From CAZKCK01 sp964552325 (GTDB lineage Bacteria; Bacteroidota; Bacteroidia; Bacteroidales; TTA-H9), in NCBI GenBank assembly GCA_964552325.1, contig CAZKHA010000059.1, positions 1 to 19,111 on the forward strand: a stretch of DNA of 19,111 nt, in the 5' to 3' direction. Both the position numbers and the translations under genes were made by a program. The notes beneath the pieces are model-generated. The model was given only the letters and a program-made list of their open reading frames with translations, did no database searches and was not told the DNA's origin. Below, piece by piece: positions 1 through 8,529 of this stretch (position 1 is the stretch's first letter; every line of letters begins with the position of its first letter).

Positions 1-2484
1 CTAGTAGTTCTTTCTGTAGTAGTTGTAAATACCATTATTGGGTTTATACAGGAATATAAAGCGGGTAAAGCTATTGAGGCTTTGAGCGATATGGTGCCCG
101 ATAACACAACAGTTTTGCGCGATGGCAATCTTATAACCCTTCCGGTGGCTGAAATTGTTCCGGGCGACATTGTTCAACTGGCAGCCGGCGATCGGGTACC
201 AGCCGATATGAGGATAATGCAACAAAAAAATTTACAGGTTGAAGAGGCAGCGCTTACCGGTGAATCAGTTCCATCTCAAAAAACGATAGATACTGTAAGC
301 AAAGATGCGGTAATTGGGGATAGGAAATGTATGGTTTTTAGCGGAACATTAGTTGTTTCGGGTACCGCCACGGCAGTTGTGGTTGCAACAGGAATGAATA
401 CCGAGCTTGGTAAAATATCCGAAATGCTCAGCGAAACGGCCGATTTGCAGACACCACTCACAAAAAAGCTTGCCACAATAGGTAAATATTTAACCATTGG
501 AATTCTTGCCATTACCATCGTAATTATGTTTATAGGTACGTACAGGGCTTTAGGGCAAGGCGTATTGTTGTTTGTTGCGCTAAAGGAAAGCTTGATTTTT
601 GCCATAGCATTGGCTGTAGGAGCCATACCTGAAGGACTTCCGGCCGTTGTTACAATTGCCCTGGCTATTGGTGTGCAACGCATGGCAAAACGCAATGCTA
701 TTATTCGTAAGCTGCCAGCCGTTGAAACTCTTGGAAGCACAACAGTTATCTGCTCCGACAAAACAGGCACGCTAACACGCAACGAAATGACAGTTACAGA
801 GCTTTGGACTTACAAGGATAGTGTTCAGTTGTCTGGTATTGGGTATAATCTAGCTGGCTCATTCAAGCAGAATGGTTTAGATATCAAAACCTTGCCAACC
901 GAGATTGAAAGTTTGTTGAAAAACGCCGTTTTATGTAGCGATGCCAATATAATTTATGAAGGGGAGAAATATAGTATGTCAGGCGATCCTACCGAAGTTG
1001 CATTGGTGGTAGCAGCTACTAAAGCAGGTATCGGCATAGCTGGTTTGCGTAAAGCCCAGGCTAGAAAAGACGTTATACCCTTTGATTCTGAGAAACAATA
1101 CATGGCCACGCTTAATGATCATGTTATTATAAAAGGAGCCCCCGAAGTTGTCTTAAAACGTTGTTCTCAGCATATTGGGGGTGTTCCCCTGGATGCTCAT
1201 CAAGTTGCTTCTAAAATGGAGTTGCTGGGCTCAAAAGGCATGCGAGTGCTTGCTGTTGCGCAAAAAGATTGGAGTAAAACCGCTAGTAATGAATTAACTG
1301 TTGACCAAATGCAGGATGGGTTTCAGTTTGTTGGTTTAATTGGAATGATAGATCCGCCCCGCGCCGAAGCTATTGAAGCTATTGAAGTTTGCCATAAAGC
1401 TGGAATTACCGTAAAAATGATAACCGGCGACCACCAAGCTACAGCCCGTGCCATTGGACAGGAATTGGGCCTGTGTGAAAACGGAAATGTTGTTACGGGG
1501 GTTCAAATTTCGAAAATGGATGATGCCGAGCTAGATAAGACCATCCAAAATACGAATATTTTTGCCCGAGTAGCTCCCGAACATAAGCTCCGCTTGGTTA
1601 AAGCCTTGCAGAACAACGATGAAGTTGTGGCCATGACGGGCGATGGTGTTAACGATGCCCCATCGCTAAAACAAGCAAACATTGGTGTAGCCATGGGCAT
1701 AACAGGCACATCGGTTTCGAAGGAATCAGCCGACATTGTGCTTGCCGATGACAATTTCTCGAGCATTGCCATTGCTGTGGAAGAAGGCCGCAGGGTATAT
1801 GACAACTTGCTTAAATCGCTTGCCTTTCTGCTCCCTACCAATCTGGGTCTTGCATTTATTCTTATTTATGGTATTATGTTCTTTCCCTTTAATCCAATTA
1901 CAAAAGAGTTGTTGCTACCAATGCTGCCAACCCAGATATTGTGGATAAACCTAGTTGCTGCAATAGCTTTAGCGTTGCCCCTGGCATTCGAGGTTAAAGA
2001 ACCCAATGTTATGGGACGCCCGCCACGAAAACCTAACGAGCCTATCTTTAATCGTTTTGTGGCTTTTAGGGTCTTTTTCGTTTCAGTTTTAATGACCGCC
2101 GGCACGCTACTATTATTTGATTGGGAATACAATAACTCGCTTGCTTCTGGTACGGCTCAAATTGATGCATTGGCTAAATCACAAACCATCGCGGTAACAT
2201 TTATAATAATGTTTCAAATATTCTATTTAATTAATTGTAGGTCGCTAAAGGATTCGATATTGAAAATAGGGTTGTTTAGTAATACGATTGTTTTTTGGGG
2301 AATTTTAGCCATCCTGATTTTGCAGGCTCTGTTTATTTACACGCCCTTTATGCAAAATGTGTTTGGCACTGCATCACTCCAATTTCGCGACTTACTAGTT
2401 TCTTTTGTTGCAGGTTCGTTCATACTCTTTATTATTGGCTTTGAAAAATGGCTGGTTAAAAGGCTGACTGGAAATAAGTTGTAG
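1..2484 (+). CDS. P2-type cation-transporting ATPase, 5'-truncated by window edge
   Basis: This is a membrane pump that couples ATP hydrolysis to cation transport. The frame is open from base 1 (reading LVVLSVVVVNTIIGFIQEY), so the gene starts outside the window; 827 residues are present and roughly 75-100 are missing. Visible in order are the actuator motif LTGES, the TM4 motif PEGLP (Glu codon 631-633), the phosphorylation site DKTGTLT (Asp codon 757-759), the nucleotide-binding KGAPE, MITGD, and the hinge MTGDGVNDAP, then six C-terminal membrane helices. This order and TM4 place it with P2 (SERCA/PMR1-like) pumps rather than heavy-metal P1B pumps, because no CPC motif is present. Oddly, TM5 reads PTNLGLA and TM6 reads NLVAAIA, so the SERCA site I residues E771, T799 and D800 are replaced by Leu, Ala and Ala. 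The ion is therefore uncertain and a Ca2+ label would be over-reach. It is transcribed away from the left edge and followed by a long non-coding gap. Confidence 0.93.
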   Translation, partial: LVVLSVVVVNTIIGFIQEYKAGKAIEALSDMVPDNTTVLRDGNLITLPVAEIVPGDIVQLAAGDRVPADMRIMQQKNLQVEEAALTGESVPSQKTIDTVSKDAVIGDRKCMVFSGTLVVSGTATAVVVATGMNTELGKISEMLSETADLQTPLTKKLATIGKYLTIGILAITIVIMFIGTYRALGQGVLLFVALKESLIFAIALAVGAIPEGLPAVVTIALAIGVQRMAKRNAIIRKLPAVETLGSTTVICSDKTGTLTRNEMTVTELWTYKDSVQLSGIGYNLAGSFKQNGLDIKTLPTEIESLLKNAVLCSDANIIYEGEKYSMSGDPTEVALVVAATKAGIGIAGLRKAQARKDVIPFDSEKQYMATLNDHVIIKGAPEVVLKRCSQHIGGVPLDAHQVASKMELLGSKGMRVLAVAQKDWSKTASNELTVDQMQDGFQFVGLIGMIDPPRAEAIEAIEVCHKAGITVKMITGDHQATARAIGQELGLCENGNVVTGVQISKMDDAELDKTIQNTNIFARVAPEHKLRLVKALQNNDEVVAMTGDGVNDAPSLKQANIGVAMGITGTSVSKESADIVLADDNFSSIAIAVEEGRRVYDNLLKSLAFLLPTNLGLAFILIYGIMFFPFNPITKELLLPMLPTQILWINLVAAIALALPLAFEVKEPNVMGRPPRKPNEPIFNRFVAFRVFFVSVLMTAGTLLLFDWEYNNSLASGTAQIDALAKSQTIAVTFIIMFQIFYLINCRSLKDSILKIGLFSNTIVFWGILAILILQALFIYTPFMQNVFGTASLQFRDLLVSFVAGSFILFIIGFEKWLVKRLTGNKL

Positions 2485-3169
2485 TACAGATAATTAAATG
2501 CTGCGATTTTTCTAAAGGGCACTTCTGCAAAATTCTAGTTTTGCTGCGTTTTGGTTCGGCAAGCCCACCAAGGCATTCAATTTTAACCCCAATGCTTTGC
2601 GGCTTGTATGTGAAAACAGACAGCGGTTTTATCCCGTAAATGCTATATCCAATCCTAGCTAAAGCGAATTTTTAGAACTTCCCTTAAGTGTAAAATGTGT
2701 CAATATCTAATGGTGCTTTTTTGTTAAGCACCCGCCACCCGCATTTTGTATAATCTCCTGTCATATTTAGTGTAGCGAAGAATATCCTTATTTTTAGCGG
2801 ACATCAATGAGGCTAGAATAATTTCAACAAGTTATAAATCAATTATTTGTGCTTGGTGCTTCTTGGTGGTTTCGCGCCCCTTCGGCACACTTCGGCAGGC
2901 TCAGTGCGGGTTCTAAGTGCAGCAATGAGTGGCAAATAAAGTGCTTTTCGGAAGAGATTCAATCTTGCTTTGTTTTCGGTCGGCTAATCTTACTTTCAAC
3001 GCTTGTTTTGCAGTAAACTTGTTGCATTAAAACGGATAGGTGTATCGGAAGCATGTTTTTAGCTTTTTATGTGCATTGATGATGGCCTTCCAAGCCTATT
3101 GCTTGTACATCAGCATGTTTTTGTTAAAGCGAAACGTGTACGTAGGTTTTTTAATTCCGTAAAATCGTT
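2485..3169. other. Non-coding gap with hairpin and dispersed repeat-like sequence
   Basis: I see no convincing gene in this stretch. It holds a clean stem-loop at 2712-2732 (GGTGCTT, 7-nt loop, AAGCACC) without a T-run on either side. A repeat-like stretch at 2881-2910 contains CAGGCTCA (2896-2903), and its core recurs at 18918-18925. The string AGCATGTTTTT occurs twice, near 3053 and near 3114. The segment around 2850-2880 (GTGCTTGGTGCTTCTTGGTGG) is low-complexity and internally repetitive. The region looks like decayed intergenic sequence; no remnant of a protein could be recognised by eye. Confidence 0.6.
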
Positions 3170-3177
3170 TATATTTG
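3170..3177 (+). promoter_or_regulatory. Candidate Bacteroidota -7 box for the methyltransferase-AbgT pair
   Basis: TATATTTG fits the Bacteroidota -7 consensus TAnnTTTG exactly. The upstream -33 element is only a T-run near 3147-3152, so the match is one-sided. It would give a leader of about 85 nt before the ATG at 3269. The promoter call is inferred from sequence alone. Confidence 0.45.
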
Positions 3178-3268
3178 TACCATATTCTTTGGCAATTGGT
3201 CACTAAAATGAGTGGTTGCCCACAAGGTATAAAAGTTTAAGCAAGTTACAATTTCAACTGATTACACA

Positions 3269-4036
3269 ATGAATATTAAACCATGGTACGAGGTTTTGTT
3301 CGAGAATTATAGCCAGCAATACGATCGCGAATGTTTTACGCAAGGTACATTAGGTGAATGTGATTTTATTGAGCATGAGATTGGATTCAACAAGGCCTTG
3401 AAAATTATTGATATTGGCTGTGGTACCGGGCGTCATTCCATCGAATTGGCACGGAGAGGCTATTCAGTTACGGGCATTGATTTATCGGCCAATTTATTGG
3501 CAAAAGCAAGAGCGAAAGCGGATGCGGATGGGCTACAAATTGAATTCTTACAACACGATGCACGTAATCTGCCGTTTGAACACCGGTTTGATGTTGCTAT
3601 TATGCTATGCGAAGGTGGTTTTCCGCTTATGGAAAGCGATGAGATGAATTTTGAAATCCTGAAGAATGTTGCCAAATCCTTGAAAAGCGGTGCAACGTTT
3701 ATTTTTACAACATTAAACGGCTTGTTCCCGCTGTTTCATTCAATTAACGCGTTTCATGCTGATGGAAAATCAGAAGGCAATGCTACATACAACAGTAAAT
3801 GCTTTGATTTAATGACTTTTAGAGATTTCAACCTAACTAAGTTTGTGGATGACAGTGGCGTTGAACATGTTCTTGAGTGCAATGAAAGGTATTATGTTCC
3901 GTCAGAAATTTGTTGGTTGTTAAAAACGCTTGGTTTTAAAACAATCGAGATTTTCGGGGCCAAGCTAGGGGCTTTTAGCCGCGAGCACAAGCTGCAAACG
4001 GATGATTATGAAATGTTAGTAATTGCTTCATTATAA
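3269..4036 (+). CDS. Class I SAM-dependent methyltransferase
   Basis: This 255-residue soluble enzyme should transfer a methyl group from S-adenosylmethionine to an unidentified substrate. Motif I is at residues 46-54 (IIDIGCGTG), followed by the acidic end of strand beta2 (VTGIDLS, near residue 70), which binds the SAM ribose. A QHDARNLPF segment matches motif II and a DVAIMLCEGGF segment the region after it. The N-terminal WYEVLFENYSQQYD is typical of small-molecule or UbiE-like methyltransferases of the Methyltransf_11/25 type. The C-terminal half carries the extra strands expected of substrate specificity elements. The ATG at 3269 is the first in frame after the candidate promoter. An AbgT transporter begins 18 bp downstream, so the two are probably cotranscribed. 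Whether they act on the same compound is unknown. Confidence 0.85.
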   Translation: MNIKPWYEVLFENYSQQYDRECFTQGTLGECDFIEHEIGFNKALKIIDIGCGTGRHSIELARRGYSVTGIDLSANLLAKARAKADADGLQIEFLQHDARNLPFEHRFDVAIMLCEGGFPLMESDEMNFEILKNVAKSLKSGATFIFTTLNGLFPLFHSINAFHADGKSEGNATYNSKCFDLMTFRDFNLTKFVDDSGVEHVLECNERYYVPSEICWLLKTLGFKTIEIFGAKLGAFSREHKLQTDDYEMLVIASL

Positions 4037-4054
4037 AATTATAAGATATTTGAA

Positions 4055-5575
4055 ATGAAAATTCTCCTAAAAAATTCACTTGATAGATTTATTGCCATTG
4101 TTGAAAGAGGAGGCAATGCACTTCCACATCCTGCTGCATTGTTTGGCATCATAGCCTTGCTTACCTTGTTTTTTTCGGCCGTTGGCCATTTTCTAGGTTG
4201 GCAGGGAATTAATCCTTCAAATTCGGAAGTAATCAAGGTCGTTAACCTCTTGTCAATAGAAGGCTTGCATCGGATACTTCTCGAAATGGTAACTAATTAT
4301 ACCGGATTTGCCCCGTTGGGTATTGTTATGGTGGCCATGCTTGGTATTGGAATTGCCGAAAGCAGTGGTTTAATTAAAACAGCAATCAATGCATTGCTTA
4401 CAAAAGCCCCTCAAAAATGGGTAACTTTTATAATTGTGTTTGCGGGTGTCATGTCCAATATTGCATCAGATTTGGGTTACCTATTAATAATTCCCTTAGC
4501 CGGAGTTATGTTTCACACCCTAGGGCGGCATCCCGTTGCTGGTATGTCGGCAGCATTTGCCGGTGTTAGTGGTGGTTTTAGTGCTAACCTGCTGATTGGA
4601 ACTATTGATCCCCTTTTAGCTGGACTTTCAACCGAAGCTGCCCGGATTATTGATCCAGATTATTATGTAATGCCTACAGCCAACTATTATTTTATGGCAG
4701 TTTCAACCCTGGTTATTTCACTAGCTGGAACCTGGGTTAATAATATGTGGATTGAGCCACGCCTTGGTAAATACAAAGGAGATGTAGAAAGAGAGCCTAT
4801 TAAGCCTCTCGATGCATCCGAGCGGAAGGGCTTGAGGTGGGTACTTATAATTTTTATTGGCTGGGTGGCCCTCTTTTTGGCAGGGCTTATACCCAATCAG
4901 GGCTTTTTGCGTGGTGAAGATAATTCCGTCTTGCATTCTCCTCTGCTAAAAGGATTTATTGCGGTGCTTTTTCTGGTTGCCGGAAGTTGCGGAATCGTAT
5001 TCGGGTTTATTACAAAAGCATTTAAAAAACACGATGATGTGATAAACGGCATGAGCAGTAGTTTTAAAGCTCTTGTTTCGTTTTTGGTGCTTGTGTTTTT
5101 TGCGGCTCAGTTTGTTGCATGGTTCAAATGGAGTAATTTGGGTCTTGTTTTGGCCATTAAAGGAGCTGGAATATTGCAAGCTATGGATATTGGCCTAATC
5201 CCGCTCGTAATCATATTTGTGCTTTTCAGTGGATTTATAAACCTTTTCATGGGAAGTGCTTCTGCCAAATGGGCTATTATGGGTCCTGTTTTCATTCCCA
5301 TGTTTATGCTTCTGGGTTATTCCCCCGAGCTCTCTCAGGCTGTTTTCCGCATTGGTGATAGTGTTACCAATGTTATTTCACCCATGATGAGTTTCTTTGC
5401 CTTGATTATTGTGTATTACCAGAAGTACGATTCAAAAGCGGGAATCGGTACTTTAATAGGTACCATGCTTCCTTATTCGATGGTGTTTTTTGTTGTTTGG
5501 ACCTTGTTAATGATTTTTTGGATTTTAACAGGTTTGCCTTTGGGTCCCGAAGCCGGCCTATATTATACCAAATAG
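4055..5575 (+). CDS. AbgT-family transporter (p-aminobenzoyl-glutamate / antimetabolite type)
   Basis: This 506-residue polytopic inner-membrane protein has the usual length of AbgT-family members (about 500-510). It opens with the family N-terminus, RGGNALPHPAALFGIIALL, then NYTGFAPLGIVMVAMLGIGIAESSG in shorter blocks, the discontinuous-helix regions SNIASDLGYLLIIPLAG and SGGFSANLLIGTIDPLLAG, and near the C-terminus SASAKWAIMGPVFIPM and RIGDSVTNVISPMM. Known members are E. coli AbgT (uptake of p-aminobenzoyl-glutamate), Neisseria MtrF and Alcanivorax YdaH; the last two are dimers reported to export sulfonamides and p-aminobenzoate. Either direction is possible here, as nothing local shows folate genes. 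It follows the methyltransferase by 18 bp, suggesting one transcript. Its 3' end converges on feoAB, with about 250 bp between. Confidence 0.92.
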   Translation: MKILLKNSLDRFIAIVERGGNALPHPAALFGIIALLTLFFSAVGHFLGWQGINPSNSEVIKVVNLLSIEGLHRILLEMVTNYTGFAPLGIVMVAMLGIGIAESSGLIKTAINALLTKAPQKWVTFIIVFAGVMSNIASDLGYLLIIPLAGVMFHTLGRHPVAGMSAAFAGVSGGFSANLLIGTIDPLLAGLSTEAARIIDPDYYVMPTANYYFMAVSTLVISLAGTWVNNMWIEPRLGKYKGDVEREPIKPLDASERKGLRWVLIIFIGWVALFLAGLIPNQGFLRGEDNSVLHSPLLKGFIAVLFLVAGSCGIVFGFITKAFKKHDDVINGMSSSFKALVSFLVLVFFAAQFVAWFKWSNLGLVLAIKGAGILQAMDIGLIPLVIIFVLFSGFINLFMGSASAKWAIMGPVFIPMFMLLGYSPELSQAVFRIGDSVTNVISPMMSFFALIIVYYQKYDSKAGIGTLIGTMLPYSMVFFVVWTLLMIFWILTGLPLGPEAGLYYTK

Positions 5576-5658
5576 CCAAGAAGCCGGGGCAATTGCTTGC
5601 CGCAAAATCTGTTATCTCATTAGCTGGCTCCAACGTTGGGATTTTCTGGTTTTATGCG

Positions 5659-5676
5659 TATATTTTGCAAAATATA
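5659..5676. other. Perfect 18-bp AT-rich palindrome in the AbgT/FeoAB convergent gap
   Basis: The sequence TATATTTTG followed directly by CAAAATATA is a perfect inverted repeat without a spacer; two further pairs form outside a single G/G mismatch. With no loop it makes a poor RNA terminator and looks more like a dyad for a dimeric DNA-binding protein, or a chance AT-rich palindrome. The rest of 5576-5829 shows no gene. Confidence 0.5.
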
Positions 5677-5829
5677 GGCGACTACTCGACTTCAAGTTTT
5701 AGGAGTTAGGCGTACGATCTTTGCTTTTGGCACAAGAGGAAATGCGTATTACACCAAAATATATGGAATAACCTTAGGCCGCTGTTTGCGCCATTTTTTG
5801 GGCGATGTTTTTATGGGACTTAGCAGATT

Positions 5830-8352
5830 TTAAAACCATCCCCCAACCGTAAACACCACCCAACTCACCACCCAGGCAATAGCAGTGGTATAAACGATGG
5901 CAAAGGCGCCCCATTTCCAGTTACCTGATTCGCTTGCTATTACAGCTATGGTGCTCATACATGGGAAGTAAAGTAACACAAAAACCATAAACGATAAAGC
6001 CACTAAAGGTGTAAACAAGGGTTCGCCCATTCTTGGGCCAGAGGGGTGTTGTTGGGTCTTAAGCTTGGTCATTAGTGTTTCTGTATCCTCATTTTCAATG
6101 GCTGAGCCGCCATATAGAACGGCCATGGTGCTAACCACCACCTCTTTGCCGGCAACTCCTGCTATAATGCTCACACACATGCGCCAATCGAAACCTAAGG
6201 GCGAAAACATGGGCTCAACAAAGCGCCCCATTCGTGCTATATACGAGTTTTCTTGCCGTTCCATGTAGCGTTCGTCTTCAAGGGTACTAATAGCTTCATT
6301 CATTGCTTCTTGGTACATAATTGTGTCGGGAGCATCTTGTAATTTGGCGTAATCAACTTGATGTTGATAGGCTTGCTGAGTAGATTTTATAAGGGTGTCG
6401 TAATCTTTTGAATACTCGACGTTTACGGGGAAATAGCCCAATGCCCATATAATGATGGATGCTAGTAAGATAATTCCCCCGATTTTTTGGAGGTATTGAA
6501 CACCTTTATCCCACATGTGCAACACAATTACCTTAAAAGTTGGGATGCGGTAGGGGGGGAGTTCCATCACAAAAGGCACTTCTTGTCGCCTGAACATTGT
6601 TTTTTTGAGCAAAAGGGCCACTATAACGGCAAAAGCTATCCCAATAAGATAAAGCAAAAATAGGATGGTGCCGGAGTTTCCAGGGAAAAAGGCTCCTAAT
6701 AATAATATGTAAACCGGAAGGCGGGCACTGCACGACATAAAGGGGTTGATAAGCATGGTAATCATGCGGTCGTTTCGGTTTTCGAGCGTGCGTGTGGCCA
6801 TTATGGCTGGCACCGTACAGCCAAAACCCATTAGCAAGGGGATGAATGATTTACCATGTAGGCCAATCTTGTGCATTAACTTATCGGTAATAAAAACCGC
6901 CCGTGCCATGTAACCGGTGTCCTCCATCAACGAAATGAAAAAGAAGAGCAGTAAAATATTGGGCATAAAAACTATTACACCTCCAATACCACCTATAATG
7001 CCGTTGATCATTAAGTCTTTAAGTATGCCATCGGCCATAATGGAATGAACGATGCCCGAAATCCAACCTACACCCGCTTCAATCCAAGCAACCGGAAAGC
7101 TTCCAAGGGTAAAGGTAGCTTGAAACATGAGCCACATCAAAAAGGCAAATACTGGTAAGCCAAAGAGTTTGTGGGTAAGAAAAACGTCAATTATTTCGCT
7201 AGTCTTTCGCTCGGTGTTTTCGCTCGGTTTTACAGTTTCTTTCAGTGCCCCGTTTATAAACCCATACTTAGCGTCGGTAATAGAGCTTTCAGCGCTTTCA
7301 CCCGTAAGGGTTTCAATGCGTTTTCGTTCGTGGCTGGTTGTGGCCGTTAATTGGCTGTGGTTTTTGCAGCTTTTTATGCGTTTTAGTTCCTCTGCGTCGT
7401 TTTCGAGTAGTTTGATTGCCAAGAAACGTGAGGATACCCTGTCAGTTAGGGAAGCGTTTTCGGGTATTTTGATTTTGCCTTGGATGGCGTGAAGGCTTTT
7501 TTCGATGGACGGGCCATAATTTATATGTATATGACGCACAATAGGTTCGCGATCTTCATATACTTCTATTACCTTGTCGAAAAGCTCATCAATACCTTTA
7601 TGTTTTGAGCCTATGGTTGGAACAATTGGTATGCCCAGCAGTTTTCCTAAAGCCTTATAATCGAGCAAGTCGCCTTTTTTTTCGAGTTCGTCGTACATGT
7701 TGAGTGCCATTATAACACGTATATCCATGTCGATAAGCTGCGTGGTTAGGTACAGATTGCGTTCAAGATTCGATGCATCCACCACATTAATAACGATATC
7801 GGGTAAGCGGTCGAAAATGTGTGAACGCACGAAAATTTCTTCGGGAGTGTAGGAGGTAATAGAATAAGTGCCAGGCAAATCGGTAAGCCTTATGTGGTAG
7901 TTTTGATGTTTAAAGTCCACTTCTTTAGCATCAACCGTAACACCACCATAATTACCAACCCGTTCGCGTGAGCCTGAGGCTGAGTTAAATAAAGTTGTTT
8001 TGCCTGCATTCGGATTGCCAACTAAGGCTACGTTAATTACCCTTTCTTTTCGTGGCGCTTGGTTGTTTGCCGATTCTTCAACAAATACGCCTGAGTATCC
8101 GTAGTTTAAGCTTTGTTCGGGATCGTCGCTGCAAGAAATTTCTATCAATGAAGCTTCGCTGTTGCGCAAGGATACGTTATATCCCATCAACGAATATTCA
8201 ACAGGATCCTGTAATGGGGCTTTTTTTATTGCCGTAACTTGTTTGCCAGCCACAAATCCCATTTCCATTATCCTTTTACGGAATGCACCCCGGCCTTTAA
8301 CCTTGGTTATTGTCCCCGTTTCACCCTGTAAAAGATCTTGTAACGACTTCAT
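5830..8352 (-). CDS. feoB: Ferrous iron transporter, FeoA-FeoB fusion
   Basis: This is an inner-membrane Fe(II) importer of 840 residues with FeoA fused to the N-terminus of FeoB, an arrangement common in Bacteroidota. Residues 1 to about 75 are the SH3-like FeoA domain (MKSLQDLLQGETG to SEASLIEI). The G domain follows, with P-loop GNPNAGKTT (112-120), the G3 motif DLPG and the G4 motif NMYD. Next comes a helical stretch and then the membrane core with paired gate regions (GFGCTVPAIMATRTLE and FMSCSARLPVYILLLG; SIIAGVAGKEVVVSTMAVLYG) and the conserved YFPCMSTI. GCTVP replaces the more usual GCNVP. I place the start at the ATG at 8352: a promoter lies just upstream, the FeoA fold begins here, and a longer reading to 8421 would need a TTG start lying upstream of that promoter. 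It is probably monocistronic and iron-regulated, but no Fur box could be identified with confidence. Confidence 0.96.
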   Translation of the reverse strand: MKSLQDLLQGETGTITKVKGRGAFRKRIMEMGFVAGKQVTAIKKAPLQDPVEYSLMGYNVSLRNSEASLIEISCSDDPEQSLNYGYSGVFVEESANNQAPRKERVINVALVGNPNAGKTTLFNSASGSRERVGNYGGVTVDAKEVDFKHQNYHIRLTDLPGTYSITSYTPEEIFVRSHIFDRLPDIVINVVDASNLERNLYLTTQLIDMDIRVIMALNMYDELEKKGDLLDYKALGKLLGIPIVPTIGSKHKGIDELFDKVIEVYEDREPIVRHIHINYGPSIEKSLHAIQGKIKIPENASLTDRVSSRFLAIKLLENDAEELKRIKSCKNHSQLTATTSHERKRIETLTGESAESSITDAKYGFINGALKETVKPSENTERKTSEIIDVFLTHKLFGLPVFAFLMWLMFQATFTLGSFPVAWIEAGVGWISGIVHSIMADGILKDLMINGIIGGIGGVIVFMPNILLLFFFISLMEDTGYMARAVFITDKLMHKIGLHGKSFIPLLMGFGCTVPAIMATRTLENRNDRMITMLINPFMSCSARLPVYILLLGAFFPGNSGTILFLLYLIGIAFAVIVALLLKKTMFRRQEVPFVMELPPYRIPTFKVIVLHMWDKGVQYLQKIGGIILLASIIIWALGYFPVNVEYSKDYDTLIKSTQQAYQHQVDYAKLQDAPDTIMYQEAMNEAISTLEDERYMERQENSYIARMGRFVEPMFSPLGFDWRMCVSIIAGVAGKEVVVSTMAVLYGGSAIENEDTETLMTKLKTQQHPSGPRMGEPLFTPLVALSFMVFVLLYFPCMSTIAVIASESGNWKWGAFAIVYTTAIAWVVSWVVFTVGGWF

Positions 8353-8375
8353 TAATTTAGAATAATTATAAATTG

Positions 8376-8408
8376 CAAAGGTATCAGATTTGCGCTTAAA
8401 CTGCCAAA
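8376..8408 (-). promoter_or_regulatory. Bacteroidota-type promoter of feoAB
   Basis: On the minus strand, TTTG (8408-8405) and TACCTTTG (8383-8376) are 21 bp apart, matching the Bacteroidota -33/-7 pattern. Transcription would start near 8370, leaving a leader of under 20 nt before the ATG at 8352. This placement decides the feoAB start codon. Confidence 0.65.
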
Positions 8409-8426
8409 TATTTGGTTGCAAAGCAT

Positions 8427-8452
8427 AAAAAAACCGCCTATTGGGCGGTTTT
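8427..8452 (-). terminator. Intrinsic terminator of the TlpA-like gene
   Basis: The plus-strand arms 8430-8438 and 8444-8452 pair over 9 bp (core CCGCC/GGCGG) around a 5-nt loop. Read on the minus strand, the hairpin is followed by seven T. It lies about 80 bp after the stop of the TlpA-like gene and just before the feoAB promoter, isolating the two units. Confidence 0.85.
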
Positions 8453-8529
8453 AAGTTTTTAGGGGCAAGGTACTATTGCCAGAAAATTAGGTCATCTTGA
8501 AAGATTGGCTAGTCCAAAATAGATTGGTA

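Noticed and set aside
276..782. Long minus-strand frame inside the ATPase gene
   Set aside because: It lies wholly opposite conserved ATPase motifs, and its residues show no domain.
2712..2732. Terminator of the P-type ATPase
   Set aside because: The stem-loop is perfect but lies about 230 bp after the stop codon and has no T-run on either strand.
3460..3675. Minus-strand frame inside the methyltransferase gene
   Set aside because: It is opposite the SAM-binding region and has Ser/Ala-rich shadow composition.
5497..5709. Plus-strand frame overlapping the AbgT 3' end
   Set aside because: Its first part is a shadow of AbgT in another frame and the remainder shows no recognisable domain or start site.
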